The translations under genes and the position numbers were made by a program. The notes under the pieces were generated by a model. That model made no database searches. It was not told where the DNA came from and saw nothing but the letters and a program-made list of their open reading frames with translations. A stretch of 64,000 bases of DNA from Cynocephalus volans (Eukaryota; Chordata; Mammalia; Dermoptera; Cynocephalidae), in contig NC_084462.1 of NCBI RefSeq assembly GCF_027409185.1, positions 17,459,577-17,523,576 of the forward strand, in the 5' to 3' direction. This document shows, piece by piece, positions 44,665 through 56,439 of the stretch (positions are counted from its first letter, which is position 1; each line of letters opens with the position of its first letter).

Positions 44665-46600
44665 TTTTTGTGTGTGAAATCAAATGTATTAAGGTATAAT
44701 GTACACACGATAAAATGCACCCATTTTAAGTGCAAAGTTTGGTGAATGTGGACAAATGTCCTCACCTGTGCAGCTATCACTATAATGAACACGATGGGAC
44801 ATATCCATCACCCAGAGTTTCCTCTGTGCTCCTTGGCAGTCTGTAATATGTTACTATTTTTGCCTCTTTTAAAAGTCTTATAAATGGAATCATACAATAT
44901 GCACTCTTGTGTCTGGTTTCTTTTGTTCAGCATAGTATCTGTGAGATTAATCCATGTTGTTGTGTGTATTGTTGCATGAATCAGTAGTTCATTCTTTTTT
45001 ACTGCTGGGTAGTTTTCTATTGAATGAGTACACCACAGTTTGTTTATTCACTCACCTGTTGATGAACATTGGGGTTGTTTTCAGTTTTTAGCTATTTTGA
45101 ATAGAGCTACAGTGAACATTCTTGTACAGATCTTTGCATGGACATGTTTTCATTTCTCTTCAACAGTTATTTAGAAGTGAAATTTCAGGCCACATTGTAA
45201 ATATGTTTAACTTTATTAGAAACTGCCAGGATGTTTTCTATAGTGATTATACCACTTTATACTTTCACTGCTTCCAGCCGCCCTGCAACCTCACCAGTAC
45301 TTGTCAGCTTTTTTCATTTTAGCCATTCTAGTGGTGTAAGGTGGTTATCTCATTTCAATTTGCATTTCTCTGATGACTAATGATGATGGGCACTTTTCTA
45401 TGTGCTTTTTGATTATTGTGTGTGTGTGTGTATATATGATAATATATAATATATACACACTAATATTTATCTATATATATTTGGGCGGCTGGCCAGTACG
45501 GGGATCTGAACCCTTGATCTTGGTGTTATCAGCACCATGTTCTTCCAAGTGAGTCAACTAGCAGCCAGTCTCTGTATATCTTTTGTAAAATGACTGTTCT
45601 AATTCTTTGCTCATTTAAAAAACTGCATTGTTTTCTTATTTTTAGCTGTAAGAGTTCTTTATATATTCTCACTATAAGTCCTTTGTTAGATACATGTACT
45701 GAGAATATTTTCTCCCAGCCTATGGACTGCCTTTTAATTTTCCTAATGGTGAAATTTGAAGAGCCTAAGTTTTAAATTTTGATAAAGTCCAATTTATCAT
45801 TTTTTTCTCTCTCACAGGTCATGCTTTTGGTATCCTAACAAGTCTTTGCCTCCCCCAAAGTCATGGAGATTTTTTCCTGTTTTCTGAAAGTTTTATAGTT
45901 TTAGCTTTTGTATTTAGGGTAGTGATCCATTGTGTATTAATTTTTGTGTGTGGTGTGAGGTGTAGGGGTTGACGTTCATTCTTTCCCATATAGATATCTA
46001 GTCATTTCAGCACCACTTGTTGAAAAGATTGCTCTTTCCCTATTGAATTACTTTGGAACCCCTGTTGAAAATAAATTAGCCACATATGTGTGGATCTGGA
46101 CTCTGTTCTGTTCCATTTATCCACATATATGTCTATCCTTACTGTCTTGATTTTTACAACTTTATGATTAGTCTTAAACTATAAAGTCTTTACAGCTCTA
46201 TAGTTAGTCTTGAAATGAGCTAGTGTAAGTTCTCCAATTTTCTTTTTCTTTTTCAGGGTTGTTTTGGCTATTCTATATCCTTTGTGTTTCCTAATAAATT
46301 TAAAAATTAGTTTGTCATTTTTATAAAAAGTCCTGCTGGGATTTTGATTGAGATTGCAATGCTTCTAGAGATGAATCTGGAAAAATGGACATCTTAATAT
46401 TGAGGCTACTAATTCATGAACTTGATACAACTCTTCATTTATTTAGAACTTCAATTTATCTCTGCAGTGTTTTGTAGCTTTCAATGTAGAGCCTCTAATA
46501 TTTTATAATGGAATAATATAAGGTTCATATGTCATATACTGATGGTCAGTTTGATTTGTCTTTAGAGTCTCTAAGCATTGTTATAGAATATCTACTTTTA
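44665..46600 (-). repeat. L1 3' UTR and ORF2 part
   Basis: Nearly 2 kb of antisense old L1 (TTAAGGTATAATGTACACAC to CTAAGCATTGTTATAGAATA), interrupted by a SINE fragment at 45480-45572. Confidence 0.88.
45480..45572 (-). mobile_element. Colugo SINE, monomer
   Basis: GGGGATCTGAACCCTTGATC, TTGGTGTTATCAGCACCATG and AAGTGAGTCAACTAGCAGCC. Confidence 0.8.
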
Positions 46601-46689
46601 TGGATCTTGTAGAACATTCCAGGAGCTGAAAAAATCTATTTGATATTTTTTATACCATTTTTATGACTTTTTGAAAGTCACAGCATTAA

Positions 46690-47290
46690 AAAAAAAGTTT
46701 GGCCTGTATGCAAAAACGTTTATAGCAGCTTTATTCATAATAGACACAAAAAGGAAATAACCCCAAAGTCTGTCAACTGGGAAATGGATAAACAAATAGT
46801 TTATTAATCAGTGAAATACTACTCAGCAATAAGAAAAGGAACTTACTACTGAGACAAGCAGCTACCTGGATGAATCTCACAAGCACTATGCTAAGTGATA
46901 AAAGCCATACAGGAAAGCCAACATACTGTGCAATTCCATTTATATGACATTCTAGAAAAGGGAAAACTGTAGGACAGAAAACAGATTGGTGGTTGCCTGG
47001 AGCTGGCTATTGGGGGAGGGGATGAGGGAACTTTTGGGAAGGATGGAAATGTTCTGCATCTTAATTGTAGTGTACATTTGCCAACTCATCAAACTGTACA
47101 CTTAAACAGAATGAGCTTTATTGTGTGTAAATTATATCTCAATAAACCTGATTTTAAAAAAAGAAAAAAAGAAAAGAAAAAGCAGAGGTGCCAAAATGAC
47201 TCAATCAGGAAGGAATGGCTTTTCCCCCACAAATGGTGCTGGAACGATGGGATATCTATATGGGAAAAAATGAATCTACAGGACTACCTG
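46690..47290 (+). repeat. L1 3' end plus ORF2 scrap
   Basis: 46690-47165 is a sense L1 3' end (TATAGCAGCTTTATTCATAA, GGTTGCCTGGAGCTGGCTAT, ATCTCAATAAACCTG). 47190-47290 is a separate L1 ORF2 scrap (AATGGTGCTGGAACGATGGG). Confidence 0.82.
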
Positions 47291-47478
47291 TATCAGATAG
47301 TGGCTGAGATTCTCTGCATTTGATATCCCTTTCCCTGGTGCCAAGTACATTGGTTTCCACTTCTTAACACTTACTGCCCAGTTCTCACGGGTTTGATCAG
47401 TTCTTTCTTTAATATGCAGTACAAACACACACACACACACAAACACACGCAACCTCCAGTTCAAATGACAAAGAAAGT

Positions 47479-47518
47479 ATTTGTATTACTCAGGGTTCTC
47501 CAGAGAAACAAACCCGAT

Positions 47519-47595
<77 letters not shown>

Positions 47596-47958
47596 TAGAG
47601 ATTGATTATAAGGAATTGGTTCACATGATTATGGGGGCCGAGAAGTCCTGACCCAGGAGAGCCAATAATGTAGTTCCAGCCTGAGTGTGAATCTGAAGGT
47701 AGGAGAAAACCAATATCCCAGCTTGAGTCAGGCAGAAAGAAGGAATTCTCTCTTACTTGACTTTTTGTTCTATTCAGGCCTTCAGTGGATTGGATGAGGC
47801 CCACCCACATTAGGAGGACAATCTACTCTCTCAGTAAATTGATTCAAATGTTTATCTCATCCAGAAACACCCTCACAGACACACATAGAATAATGTTTAA
47901 CCAAATATCTGGGCACCCTGTGGCCCAGTCACGTTGACACATAAAATTAACCATCACA
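47479..47958 (+). mobile_element. MLT2-type ERVL LTR with expanded (GT)n
   Basis: TGTATTACTCAGGGTTCTCC start, ACATAAAATTAACCATCACA end; the GT run at 47519-47596 lies where MLT2 usually has a short TA/GT-rich stretch. Confidence 0.9.
47519..47596 (+). repeat. (GT)n microsatellite, about 39 units
   Basis: Longest pure dinucleotide run in the window, with one TAT interruption near its end. Confidence 0.95.
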
Positions 47959-49297
47959 TATTACTTGATCTTTTTGTAGGATAGATGTCAGTTCTGCTAT
48001 AAAAATGTGGAAAATGCTTTTGCATGGTCTTAAGAATCTGGCCGTGTGGTCCTCTCTTCCAGATCAGGATGGCTGCTGAACACATCAGGGTGACATACAA
48101 TTGGTTGTGAGGTAGCTAAGGCCACAGATGTCTGCCACTGACCACCCTTTCTTCCCCCAGCTTTTTGCCTGCTGTTGGTGTGAAGGCTCATTTGGACCAG
48201 TGGCCTCAAGTGGGCAGCCAGCTTGGGGCACTTGTTTCCTGGGGCTGCTGAGTCTGCCCTTGATATCATGCCCTGCATGTTGTGTGTGAGAAAAGAAACT
48301 TTTAACAACCCCTCTCCAAGCAAAGAAACAAATGCCTGCCTACCCCAGTGTTTGGGTTTAAACCTAACCTAATTATCAGTGGTGTTTAGGAGGGCATTTG
48401 ACATAGCCCTTGTAGAAAAGGACTCCCCTCTCCCAAAGTTTCCTGGTGGGTGGAGCTTCTGGGTGATACTTTCTCTGTTGATGCTTTTGCTGGAAGTGGC
48501 AGCCCCAGAATGACATGCAGCAGGCTGTAAGTCGTTTAATCTGTGAAGCTGCTGCATGCGCCTCTTGTTCAAAACACGGAGGGCTTTCTGTGGACTGTTT
48601 TCTGAAATATTGGGAGATTCATGTTTGGAAATAATGCCCTTATTTTTAAAATGAAAAATCACTTTATTAGGTCAGTGTTGTCCCCTGACATATTTTTGAA
48701 GCAGTTGGGATGATGACCTGATCTCAGCCTGGCTTTTCTCAGTGACTTTCCCCTGCACTTCTCCTGTCCCCTGAAGACAGCGTAGTGTTACTCAGGAATT
48801 CAGGCTGGAGTTGCCTCGGTCACTGGTTTAAAAACTCCTACGTGTTCAAACTGCATTTTAAAAAGTAAAACTTGTTGTTGGCAGTGCTGTCTGATAGTCT
48901 TTTTCTTCTTTTCTCTTGCTCTTTGCACTTCTGAGAACTGTGAACTTCATGTGTGTTTTAAATTAGCCATGGTTCTTTCCTTTCAGAGGACTGCTCTCAC
49001 AAAGGTGTTTGATGGACTCATCCCTTCTTGTTTTTGTAACTGCTGTTTATGTTGCTTGTTTCAGGTTAGAAATGACAACATAAAGGATTGCCCTTGATGC
49101 TAACAATGAACCATGGCCTCTCAGACTCATAACTAAATGCTGCCTATCATCACCTTGACTTGAAAAGGCCTGGGAGGGGCTGCAACCCACGCAGATGTGG
49201 CTGTGAATAGACTCTGGAGCATGACAAGGCTCTTGGGACCAGTTGCAGAGTTGAATGAGCAGACACACAGGATTTTGGCTGTCCTAAAGGGAATCTT
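47959..49297. other. Intron sequence, no exon seen
   Basis: Single-copy over more than 1.3 kb with no recognised repeat, unusual in this repeat-dense intron. No splice-bounded open frame. Confidence 0.45.
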
Positions 49298-49403
49298 ATG
49301 GGCTGGCCAGTTAGCTCAGTTGGTTACAGTGCGGTGCTATAATACCAAAGTCAAGGGTTCAGATCCCTGTATCCGCCAGCTACCAAAAACAAAAGCCAAA
49401 AAT
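49298..49403 (+). mobile_element. Colugo SINE, monomer
   Basis: GGCTGGCCAGTTAGCTCAGT, B box GGGTTCAGATCCC, and the duplication CTAAAGGGAATCTT on both sides (49284-49297, 49404-49417). Confidence 0.92.
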
Positions 49404-49689
49404 CTAAAGGGAATCTTGAGAGCTTGTTTTCTATCTTGTTTTCATGCCCTCCCCATTATAAGTTCTTTTAAATTTAATGTTTGTTTAATAAATAAATTTC
49501 AGGTAAAAGAGTGAGGGTAAGCTGTGGCATCAACAGAGGCTCTAAGTTTAGCTTCGTCACGTAATTCTATAGTGTAACTCCTTCATTTTTCTTTTTTTAA
49601 CAGATTGCCCTGCATTTTGCATTATTCATTCAACTGTACCTCCAGGTTCACTGTTATAGCTGTAATTAATCCAGTTTTTTTCTTTCCAA

Positions 49690-50710
49690 TTGTTTTTTAT
49701 TGTGACAAAATACATATAACATTTGCCATTAATTGTGCGGTTCAGTGGTATTAAGTCCGTTCACATTGTTATGTAACCATCACTACCGTGCTTCTCCAGA
49801 ACTGTCTTCATCTTGCAAAACAAGAGTTCTGTACCCATTAAACAAGGACTCTCCCCCAACCCTTGGCAGCCACCATTCTACTTTCTGTCTCTATGAATTT
49901 GTCTACTCTAGGAACCTCATATAAATGGAATCTTGCAATACGTGGCCTTTTGTGTCTGGCTTATTTCACTTGTGTAGTGTCTTCAAGATTCATCCGTGTT
50001 GTAGCAGTCAGAACTTACTTTTTAAGACTGAATAATATCCCATTGTACAGATATACCACATTTTGTTTATTCATTCATCCTTCAATGGACACTTGGGTTG
50101 CTTTTACCTTTTGGTACTTGTGAATAATACTGCCATGAACATGGGTGTGCAAGTATCTCTCTGAGACCCTGTTTTCAGGTTTTTTGGGTGTGTACCCAGA
50201 AGTGGAATTGCTGGGTCATATGGTAATTTTATATGGTAATTCCATAGTGGGTGTACCATTTTACATTCCCACCAACAGTGTACAAGGGTTCCCACTTCTC
50301 TACATCCTGTCCAATACTTGTATTCTGTTGTTGTTTTTTTATTTATTTTTTGATAGTTGCCATACTAATGGGTGTAGGTGGTATCCTGTGGGTTTTGATA
50401 TGAATTTCCCTAATGATTAGTGATGCTGAGCACCATTCCACGTGCTATTGGCCATTTATATATCTTCTTTGGAGAAATGTCTATGCAAGTCCTTTGCCCA
50501 TTTTTGAACAGGGTTTTTTAAATTGAGTTTTAGGAGTTCTCCATATATTCTGGATATTAATCCCTTATCAGATATACTTGTATGATTTGCAGCTATTTTC
50601 TCCCATTGTGCCTTTTAACTCTGTTGATAGTATCTTCTGCTATACAAAAATTTTAAACTTTTCATGAAGTCCAATTTGTTTGTTTTTCTTTTGTTATCAT
50701 GTTTAAGTTT
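49690..50710 (-). repeat. L1 3' part
   Basis: Antisense L1 3' UTR and ORF2 end (decayed LPYDPAIPLLGTHPKNLK peptide), close to the type at 175-966. Confidence 0.88.
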
Positions 50711-52067
50711 TTTTGTTGTATTTCTTTGTAAAAACAAAAATTGTTTTTTGATAGTAAAAAACAATAAATGTTTAATATAAGTGAAAAATTTAAATACAGA
50801 AAACCATAAAGACGTAAATGAGAATCACCTGAATACCCACCACCCAGTGGGTATTTACTGCTGCTATCTTGGTGAATATTCTCCCAGACATCTAACTATA
50901 CATTTTCACAAATAGACATGCAGTCACATACAGTCTTATGCATCTGTTGCTGGGGTGTCCTTAACACAGTTTGGGGGGCAACTGGTGTATTCCAGTTGGT
51001 CCTCAAAATGCCCTCATGTGCTGGTTTTGGCAGAAAGTCTAATGTGCCGTATACTGTCCTTCTCCAAGTTTCTTTCCATTCCCTATATACTCGGGGTTCC
51101 CTAACTCTTATAAGTGTCGTGGGAGGATGGGACCCCAGGTAAGGCCTTAATTTTATGTAACCATTATGAAGAACAGCAACACCATGGTTGATAAGTACTT
51201 AACAATGGAAATTGATTCAGTGCTCCCTAAGTAAATTTTGATGACCACTGCTAAATGCAACCTCAGGGAAATCTACATGAAACCCTTCACTTTGTAGTAA
51301 GCTGAATGAATCTTTTGGTGTATAAAATTGAAATTGGCAATGGGTAAACTTCCTTTGAAAATCTCTTAATTCTCCCATCATTACTACTGTGCAGCTCTAT
51401 TCCTGGAAGTTAGGACCTAGCCAGCCTTTCTTCCAGTGGGCAAAGGGAGAGCCTTTTCAGCTGATGCCTGGTGCTCTGTGAGGCGTTGGGAATGGCAGAG
51501 TCATCTGCCCTGGTCACTGGACTTGGGCTCATGGTCTGCAGTGACAGCCTGCCCCAGTGAGATTCTTTCTCTCTCCTTCATCCCCATTTAGTGGCTGAAT
51601 GTGTTCAATTAAATTCAGCTAAGCTCCCTTCATGCTTTTTTTATTAACTGCTTACAAGACTGCTTACAAGACCCTATAGGATCTGGGCCCTCCTGTCCCA
51701 TCTCCTGCACTCTCCACTTTGCTTGCTACATCCCACCCTGGCCTCCTTTCTGTTCTACATTTTTGATACACTTGCTCCCACTTCATGCTGAATAGCTAGT
51801 CTGCATGATATATTATGTCTCCTTATAAATTAATTAATCGGCTAGCAATTTAAAAAATAAATACGCTGCGGATCCACTGCACTGATGAGGAAAGAACCTG
51901 AGAGGACACTGGCCAGCCTGTCTGTACCAGTGTGGGTGGTGAACGTGGGACTAGAAGTGGATACTGAGACTTCATCTGGGGTGCTTGGCAGTGCCCAGTC
52001 CTCCTAACAGTATGTTGTAGACCAAGAGTCAAACTGTAACATGGAATGTATTATAGACTAAAAAATT
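50711..52067. other. Intron with an L2 piece
   Basis: About 51655-51785 is a sense L2 piece (ATAGGATCTGGGCCCTCCTG). The rest is single-copy or unnamed old repeat. Confidence 0.5.
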
Positions 52068-52068
52068 A

Positions 52069-52160
52069 GCTGGTCAGTTAGCTCACTTGGTCAGAGTGTG
52101 GTGCTGATAACACCAAGGCCCAGTGTTTGATCCCTGTGGTCAGCCACAAAAACAAACAAA
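52069..52160 (+). mobile_element. Colugo SINE, monomer
   Basis: CTGGTCAGTTAGCTCACTTG and GTGCTGATAACACCAAGG, A-rich tail. Confidence 0.85.
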
Positions 52161-52668
52161 TCCATCTATCTAGATATATGTAAATGTATATCTAGATAGT
52201 TAGATATAGATAGGTAGAGATACAGATTAATTATCGCATTTTAGTGCTAATATACCAAATGAGGAAGAAATTAGGGTAATTTTAACTAAGTGTCTTTTGT
52301 TAAAAGAAGACGTGTTTTCTTTAAACTTGAGAATCCTGCTCAGGACCTTTAACAAACAAATGTGAAATGGGTCAGTTCCACCACTGCCAGCGCACAGCAC
52401 GAGCTGATTGGATTGCTGCAGGAGAGCTGATGACGGAAGTTTCAGTCTGATTTAAATGCTGAGTACACACTCCTTTCAGTTGTGACTGTTGCTGTGTTAG
52501 TTGTTCTTCGGTCACAGGCCAGTCCTTTTGTATCTGTAAAAAGCAAGGAAACCCAACAATGTCGTTTTCTTGCCCATTTGGGGCAGACACACAAAAGTCA
52601 GGGTCTGAACTTCAAGGAAACGTGATCTTTGACCAGATTTAACTTACAATTAGAAGAAACTTGCACTT
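52161..52668. other. Intron with TAGATA-rich repeat
   Basis: 52168-52235 is a degenerate TATCTAGATA/TAGATA tract. The remainder appears single-copy. Confidence 0.5.
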
Positions 52669-52824
52669 AGGGCCGGCCCGTGGCTCACTCGGTAGAGTGC
52701 GGTGCTGATAACACCAAGGCCACGGGTTCGGATCCTATATAGGGATGGCCGGTTTGCTCACTGGCTGAGCGTGGTGCTGACAACACCAAGTCAAGGGTTG
52801 AGATCACCTTACCGGTCATCTTTG

Positions 52825-52854
<30 letters not shown>
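52669..52854 (+). mobile_element. Colugo SINE, full dimer, young
   Basis: Same dimer as 39340 with a poly-A of about 31. An exact 17-bp duplication (AGAAGAAACTTGCACTT) flanks it at 52652-52668 and 52855-52871. The long tail and perfect duplication suggest a recent insertion. Confidence 0.96.
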
Positions 52855-52857
<3 letters not shown>

Positions 52858-52970
52858 AGAAACTTGCACTTGACTTTAGTCCCTGGGGAGAGCTGGGAAA
52901 CGTGTGTGTATAAATGTGTGTATATGCATTTGTGTGAGTATGCACTTTGTGTAAGTAGTAAATATGCTAC

Positions 52971-53386
52971 AGTATCAGTCAGTTTCTGTTGCTTATAACA
53001 AAATACCTGGAACTGGGTAATTTATAAAGAAAATGAAATTTGTAGCTTACAGTTTCTGAGGCTGGGAAATCCAAAGTCCAGGGAACACATTTCATGAAGA
53101 CTTTGGTGGTGATGTCAGTGACCCAGGAGTCTCACATGGAAGAAATGGCGGAGCAGAGAGAGACTAACCTCTCATGTGCTCTTTTTTTAAAGTCCTCAGA
53201 ACCATGCCTATGACCACTATTTTTAATCCATTCACTACCGCATGGTCTTACACTCTAATCACCCCTTCAAGGCCCCACCTTTCAATTACCATAACAGGAT
53301 TTCCCACGCTCAACAGTTATAGTGGGAATTAAGCTTCTAATATATGAACTTTGGGGACCCAATTCAATCAATCCACAGCAACTACT
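52971..53386 (-). mobile_element. MST-type MaLR LTR
   Basis: CAGTTTCTGTTGCTTATAAC, CATTCACTACCGCATGGTCT and AATTCAATCAATCCACAGCA, reverse orientation; close to the LTR at 35200. Confidence 0.85.
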
Positions 53387-53411
53387 ATGATTAATGCCTA
53401 AATACTTTTTA

Positions 53412-53578
53412 CAATGAAATACCACTAGCAACAGAAAAGAAGGAACTATTGATATGTACAACCATATGATAGATCTTAAAGTAATTATGCTGAGTGAGAG
53501 AAGACAGAAAAAAGTAGGTATTGTATGATTCTATTTATGTAAAACTCTAGAAAATGTAAACTAATTTAGAGTGAAAGA
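53412..53578 (+). repeat. L1 3' region fragment
   Basis: AATGAAATACCACTAGCAAC and ATTCTATTTATGTAAAACTC. Confidence 0.6.
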
Positions 53579-53610
53579 AAACAAATCAAGAAGCCAAGAG
53601 CCTACCCTTC

Positions 53611-53770
53611 CACCTGGAAGCAGGCAGGAAACAGAGTACGCCTGGGGTCCTAGGCAGGAGCCAAGGGCCACCCCCCTCTGCCCAGAACCAGGCAAGAAGC
53701 AGAGCACACCCAGGGTCCTGGGCAGGAGCCAAGGGCAGCATACCCTCCCTGCAAGCAGGCAAGGAGCATG
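53611..53770 (+). repeat. 67-68-bp tandem repeat, about 2.4 units
   Basis: CAGGCAGGAAACAGAG, CAGGCAAGAAGCAGAG and CAGGCAAGGAGC start at 53621, 53689 and 53756; GGCAGGAGCCAAGGGC recurs in step. Confidence 0.85.
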
Positions 53771-54265
53771 CTGAAAACACCACTTCCACCTGGGTGGCCC
53801 ACCAGGGCTACTGCCATTGCCATGGCTGCCGCAAAAATGGCTCGATGCCACAGCAGTAGCCAAAACTGCCATGCAGATGGCCTGCTAGACACTTGACTGC
53901 AATGATACAAGGAGAGCCACTAGAGGAGACCAGAAAAAGAGGAAGTCTCTGTCCTCAAAGACCACTCCAAAGTAATAGAAGAAGCACCTGCTCTACCAGA
54001 TGACCAGACATCAATGTAGAGATACTAGAAATATGAAATTCCAAGAAAATATGACACCACCAGAAGAATACAGTAATTCTCACATACCAGACCCTATAGA
54101 GCAGGAAGCCCTTGAAATGATTGAAAAGGAATCCTGAGCAACAATCTTAAGGAAACTCACTGAGATATGAGAAGACTCAGACAACATAATGAAGTGAGAA
54201 AAAAATCCAGGATATGAAGGAGGAAATTTACAAAGAGATCAATACCTTAGAAAAGAATGTAGCAG

Positions 54266-54410
54266 GGCCGGCCATCACTCGGGAGAGTGCGGTGCTGATA
54301 ACACCAAGGCCACGGGTTGGTGGTTTGCTCACTGGCTGAGTGTGGTGCTGAGACACCAGGTCAAGGGTTAAGATCCTCTTACTGTTCATCTTTAAAAAAA
54401 AAAAAAAAAA
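54266..54410 (+). mobile_element. Colugo SINE dimer, internally shortened
   Basis: Dimer lacking part of the linker; poly-A about 18; exact duplication AGAATGTAGCAG at 54254-54265 and 54411-54422. Confidence 0.94.
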
Positions 54411-54485
54411 AGAATGTAGCAGAACTCATGGAACTGAAAGATTCACTCAATAAAATAAAAAACCCAACTGGAAAAAGGAATTTTT

Positions 54486-54657
54486 CTTTCTTTTTTTTTT
54501 TTTTTAAAGATGACCGGTAAGGGGATCTCAACCCTTGGCTTGGTGTTGTCAGCACCACACTCAGCCAGTGAGCAAACCGGCCATCCCTATATAGGATCCG
54601 AACCCGTGGCCTTGGTGTTATCAGCACCACACTCTACCGAGTGAGCCACAGGCCGGC
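54486..54657 (-). mobile_element. Colugo SINE, full dimer
   Basis: Reverse-strand dimer; exact 18-bp duplication CTGGAAAAAGGAATTTTT at 54468-54485 and 54658-54675. Faces the copy at 54266. Confidence 0.95.
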
Positions 54658-54946
54658 CTGGAAAAAGGAATTTTTAAAAATGAAGAAAATCTAAGAGAGC
54701 TAGCAGACAACCTTAAGCACACAAACATTTGAATCATGGGTGTTCCAGAAGGGGAGGAGAAAGGAAAAGGCACGGAAAACCTACTCAATGAAATAATAAT
54801 GAAAAACTTCCCGTATATAGGGAGAGACATGGACCTTCAGATCCAGGAAGCTCAAAGATCCCCAAGCAGATTCAACTGGAAAAGATCCTCTCCAAGGTAC
54901 ATTATAGTCAAACTGGCAAAGCTCAAAGACAAAGAGAGAATCTTTT

Positions 54947-55040
54947 AAAATTTTTTTAAAAAGATGACCAGTGAGCGAATCTTAACCCTTGACTTGGTGT
55001 TGTCAGCATCACACTCTCCCAAGTGAGCCAAGGCCAGCCC
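54947..55040 (-). mobile_element. Colugo SINE, half-copy
   Basis: Right monomer only (ACTTGGTGTTGTCAGCATCA), duplication AAAGA-x-AGAATCTT on both sides. Confidence 0.82.
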
Positions 55041-55460
55041 CTCAAAGAAAGAATCTTAAAAGAAGCAAGAGAAAAGCATCAAGTCACCTATAAGGGAGCC
55101 CCTATCAGACTACCAGCAGACTTCTCAACAGAAACTCTGCAGGCCAGAAGAAAATAGGATAATATATTCAAAATACTAAAAGAAAAAAGCTGCTAGCCAA
55201 GAATACTATACCCAGCAAGGCTATCCTTCAGAAATGAGGGGAAAATAGTGTATTTTCCAGACAAACAAAAACTGCGGGAGTTCACCATGACATGACGAGC
55301 CCTATCAGAAATCCTCAAGGGAGTTCTGCATCTGGAGTCTGAAAAACAATAATTGCTACCACGAATACACAAGAAAGAACGAAATCCATAGGTAGAAAAA
55401 AATGCAAATGAGAGTAAGAAAAAAACTAAATCTTACCACCACAAAAACCATAATGTTGAT

Positions 55461-56157
55461 GTAATAATGCCCCTGCTTTATTTCTGATTTTAGTAATTTC
55501 AGTCTTCTCTCTTTTTTTCTTGGTCAGTCTAGATAAAGGTTTGCAAATCTTGTTGATTTTTTTAAAGAATCAACTTTGGTTTTGTTGATTTTCTCTATTT
55601 TTTTAAATTCCCTATTTCATATATTTCTGTTATAATCTTTGTTATTTCCTACGTATATTTGCTTTTGGTTTAATTTGCTTTTCTTTTTCTGTTTTCTTAA
55701 AGTAGAAGTTTAGATTACTGATTTGAGGTTTTTCTTGTTTTTAATATAGGTGTTGACAAGTATAAATTTTCCTCTGAGCACTGCATGAGCCCTGTGTCCT
55801 ATACATTTTGATATGGTGTGCTTTGATTTTTATCTCAAAGTACTGTCTAATTTCCTCGTGATTTTTCTTTTTACCCATTGTTTATTTAGGAGAGCGTTGT
55901 TTAATTTCCACAAATTTATGAACTTTCTAAATTTCCTTCTGTTATTGTGGCCAGAGAACATTTTCTGTTATCTCAGTCTTTTTTCTTTTTTTTTTTTTTT
56001 TTGTCTTTTTCGTGACCGGCACTCAGCCATTGTGAGTGCACCGGCCATTCCTATATAGGATCCGAACCCGCGGGCGGGAGCGTTGCCGCGCTCCCAGCGC
56101 CGCACTCTCCCGAGTGCGCCATGGGCTCGGCCCTGTGATCTCAGTCTTTTAAAATGT
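55461..56157 (-). repeat. L1 ORF2 part, opposite strand
   Basis: Antisense ORF2 N-terminal/middle sequence (TTCTTGGTCAGTCTAGATAA, TGTTATTGTGGCCAGAGAAC). It is interrupted by the SINE at 55984. Confidence 0.82.
55984..56136 (-). mobile_element. Colugo SINE, CpG-rich subtype
   Basis: Second copy of the subtype at 18596: GTGACCGGCACTCAGCCA, GGATCCGAACCCGCGGGCGG, GTGCGCCATGGGCTCGGCCC on the + strand. Duplication ATCTCAGTCTTTT on both sides. Confidence 0.92.
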
Positions 56158-56194
56158 ATTAAGACTTGTTTTGTGGCCATAAATAAGTAAATAA

Positions 56195-56402
56195 ATAAAT
56201 AATAAATAAAGAAGAAGAAAGATCAGTGCTTGCTGGAGGGGAGGAGAAAGATTAGAAGAGGTGGGAGTGAACTTTTGGGGGTGATGGAGACCTTCCCCAT
56301 CTTGACAGCTTGTGGGTGCATACATATGTCAACATGTTCTGAATTGTACACTGTACATATGGGCAGTTGGACCTCAATAAAGCTGTTTAACAGAAAGAAT
56401 GC
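56195..56402 (+). repeat. L1 3' end
   Basis: (AATA)n stretch just before it, then GGGTGATGGAGACCTTCCCC, AATTGTACACTGTACATATG and CTCAATAAAGCTG. Confidence 0.75.
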
Positions 56403-56439
56403 TTCCAACAGTAAGAAAGTGGAGGGAGTGCATCAAGCT

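Larger units (their letters stand above)
53579..55460 (+). mobile_element. L1 5' UTR and ORF1 remnant, hit by three SINEs
   Basis: GC-rich 5' part with a 67-bp tandem repeat (53611-53770), then decayed ORF1: the sense frame at 54736 reads MGVPEGEEKGKGTENLLNEI, a typical L1 ORF1p stretch. ORF1 has stops and is not functional. SINEs at 54266, 54486 and 54947 interrupt it. Confidence 0.82.

Noticed and set aside
49298..49403. Functional tRNA gene
   Set aside because: A and B boxes are present but the sequence is a SINE: target duplications flank it and the stems are disrupted.
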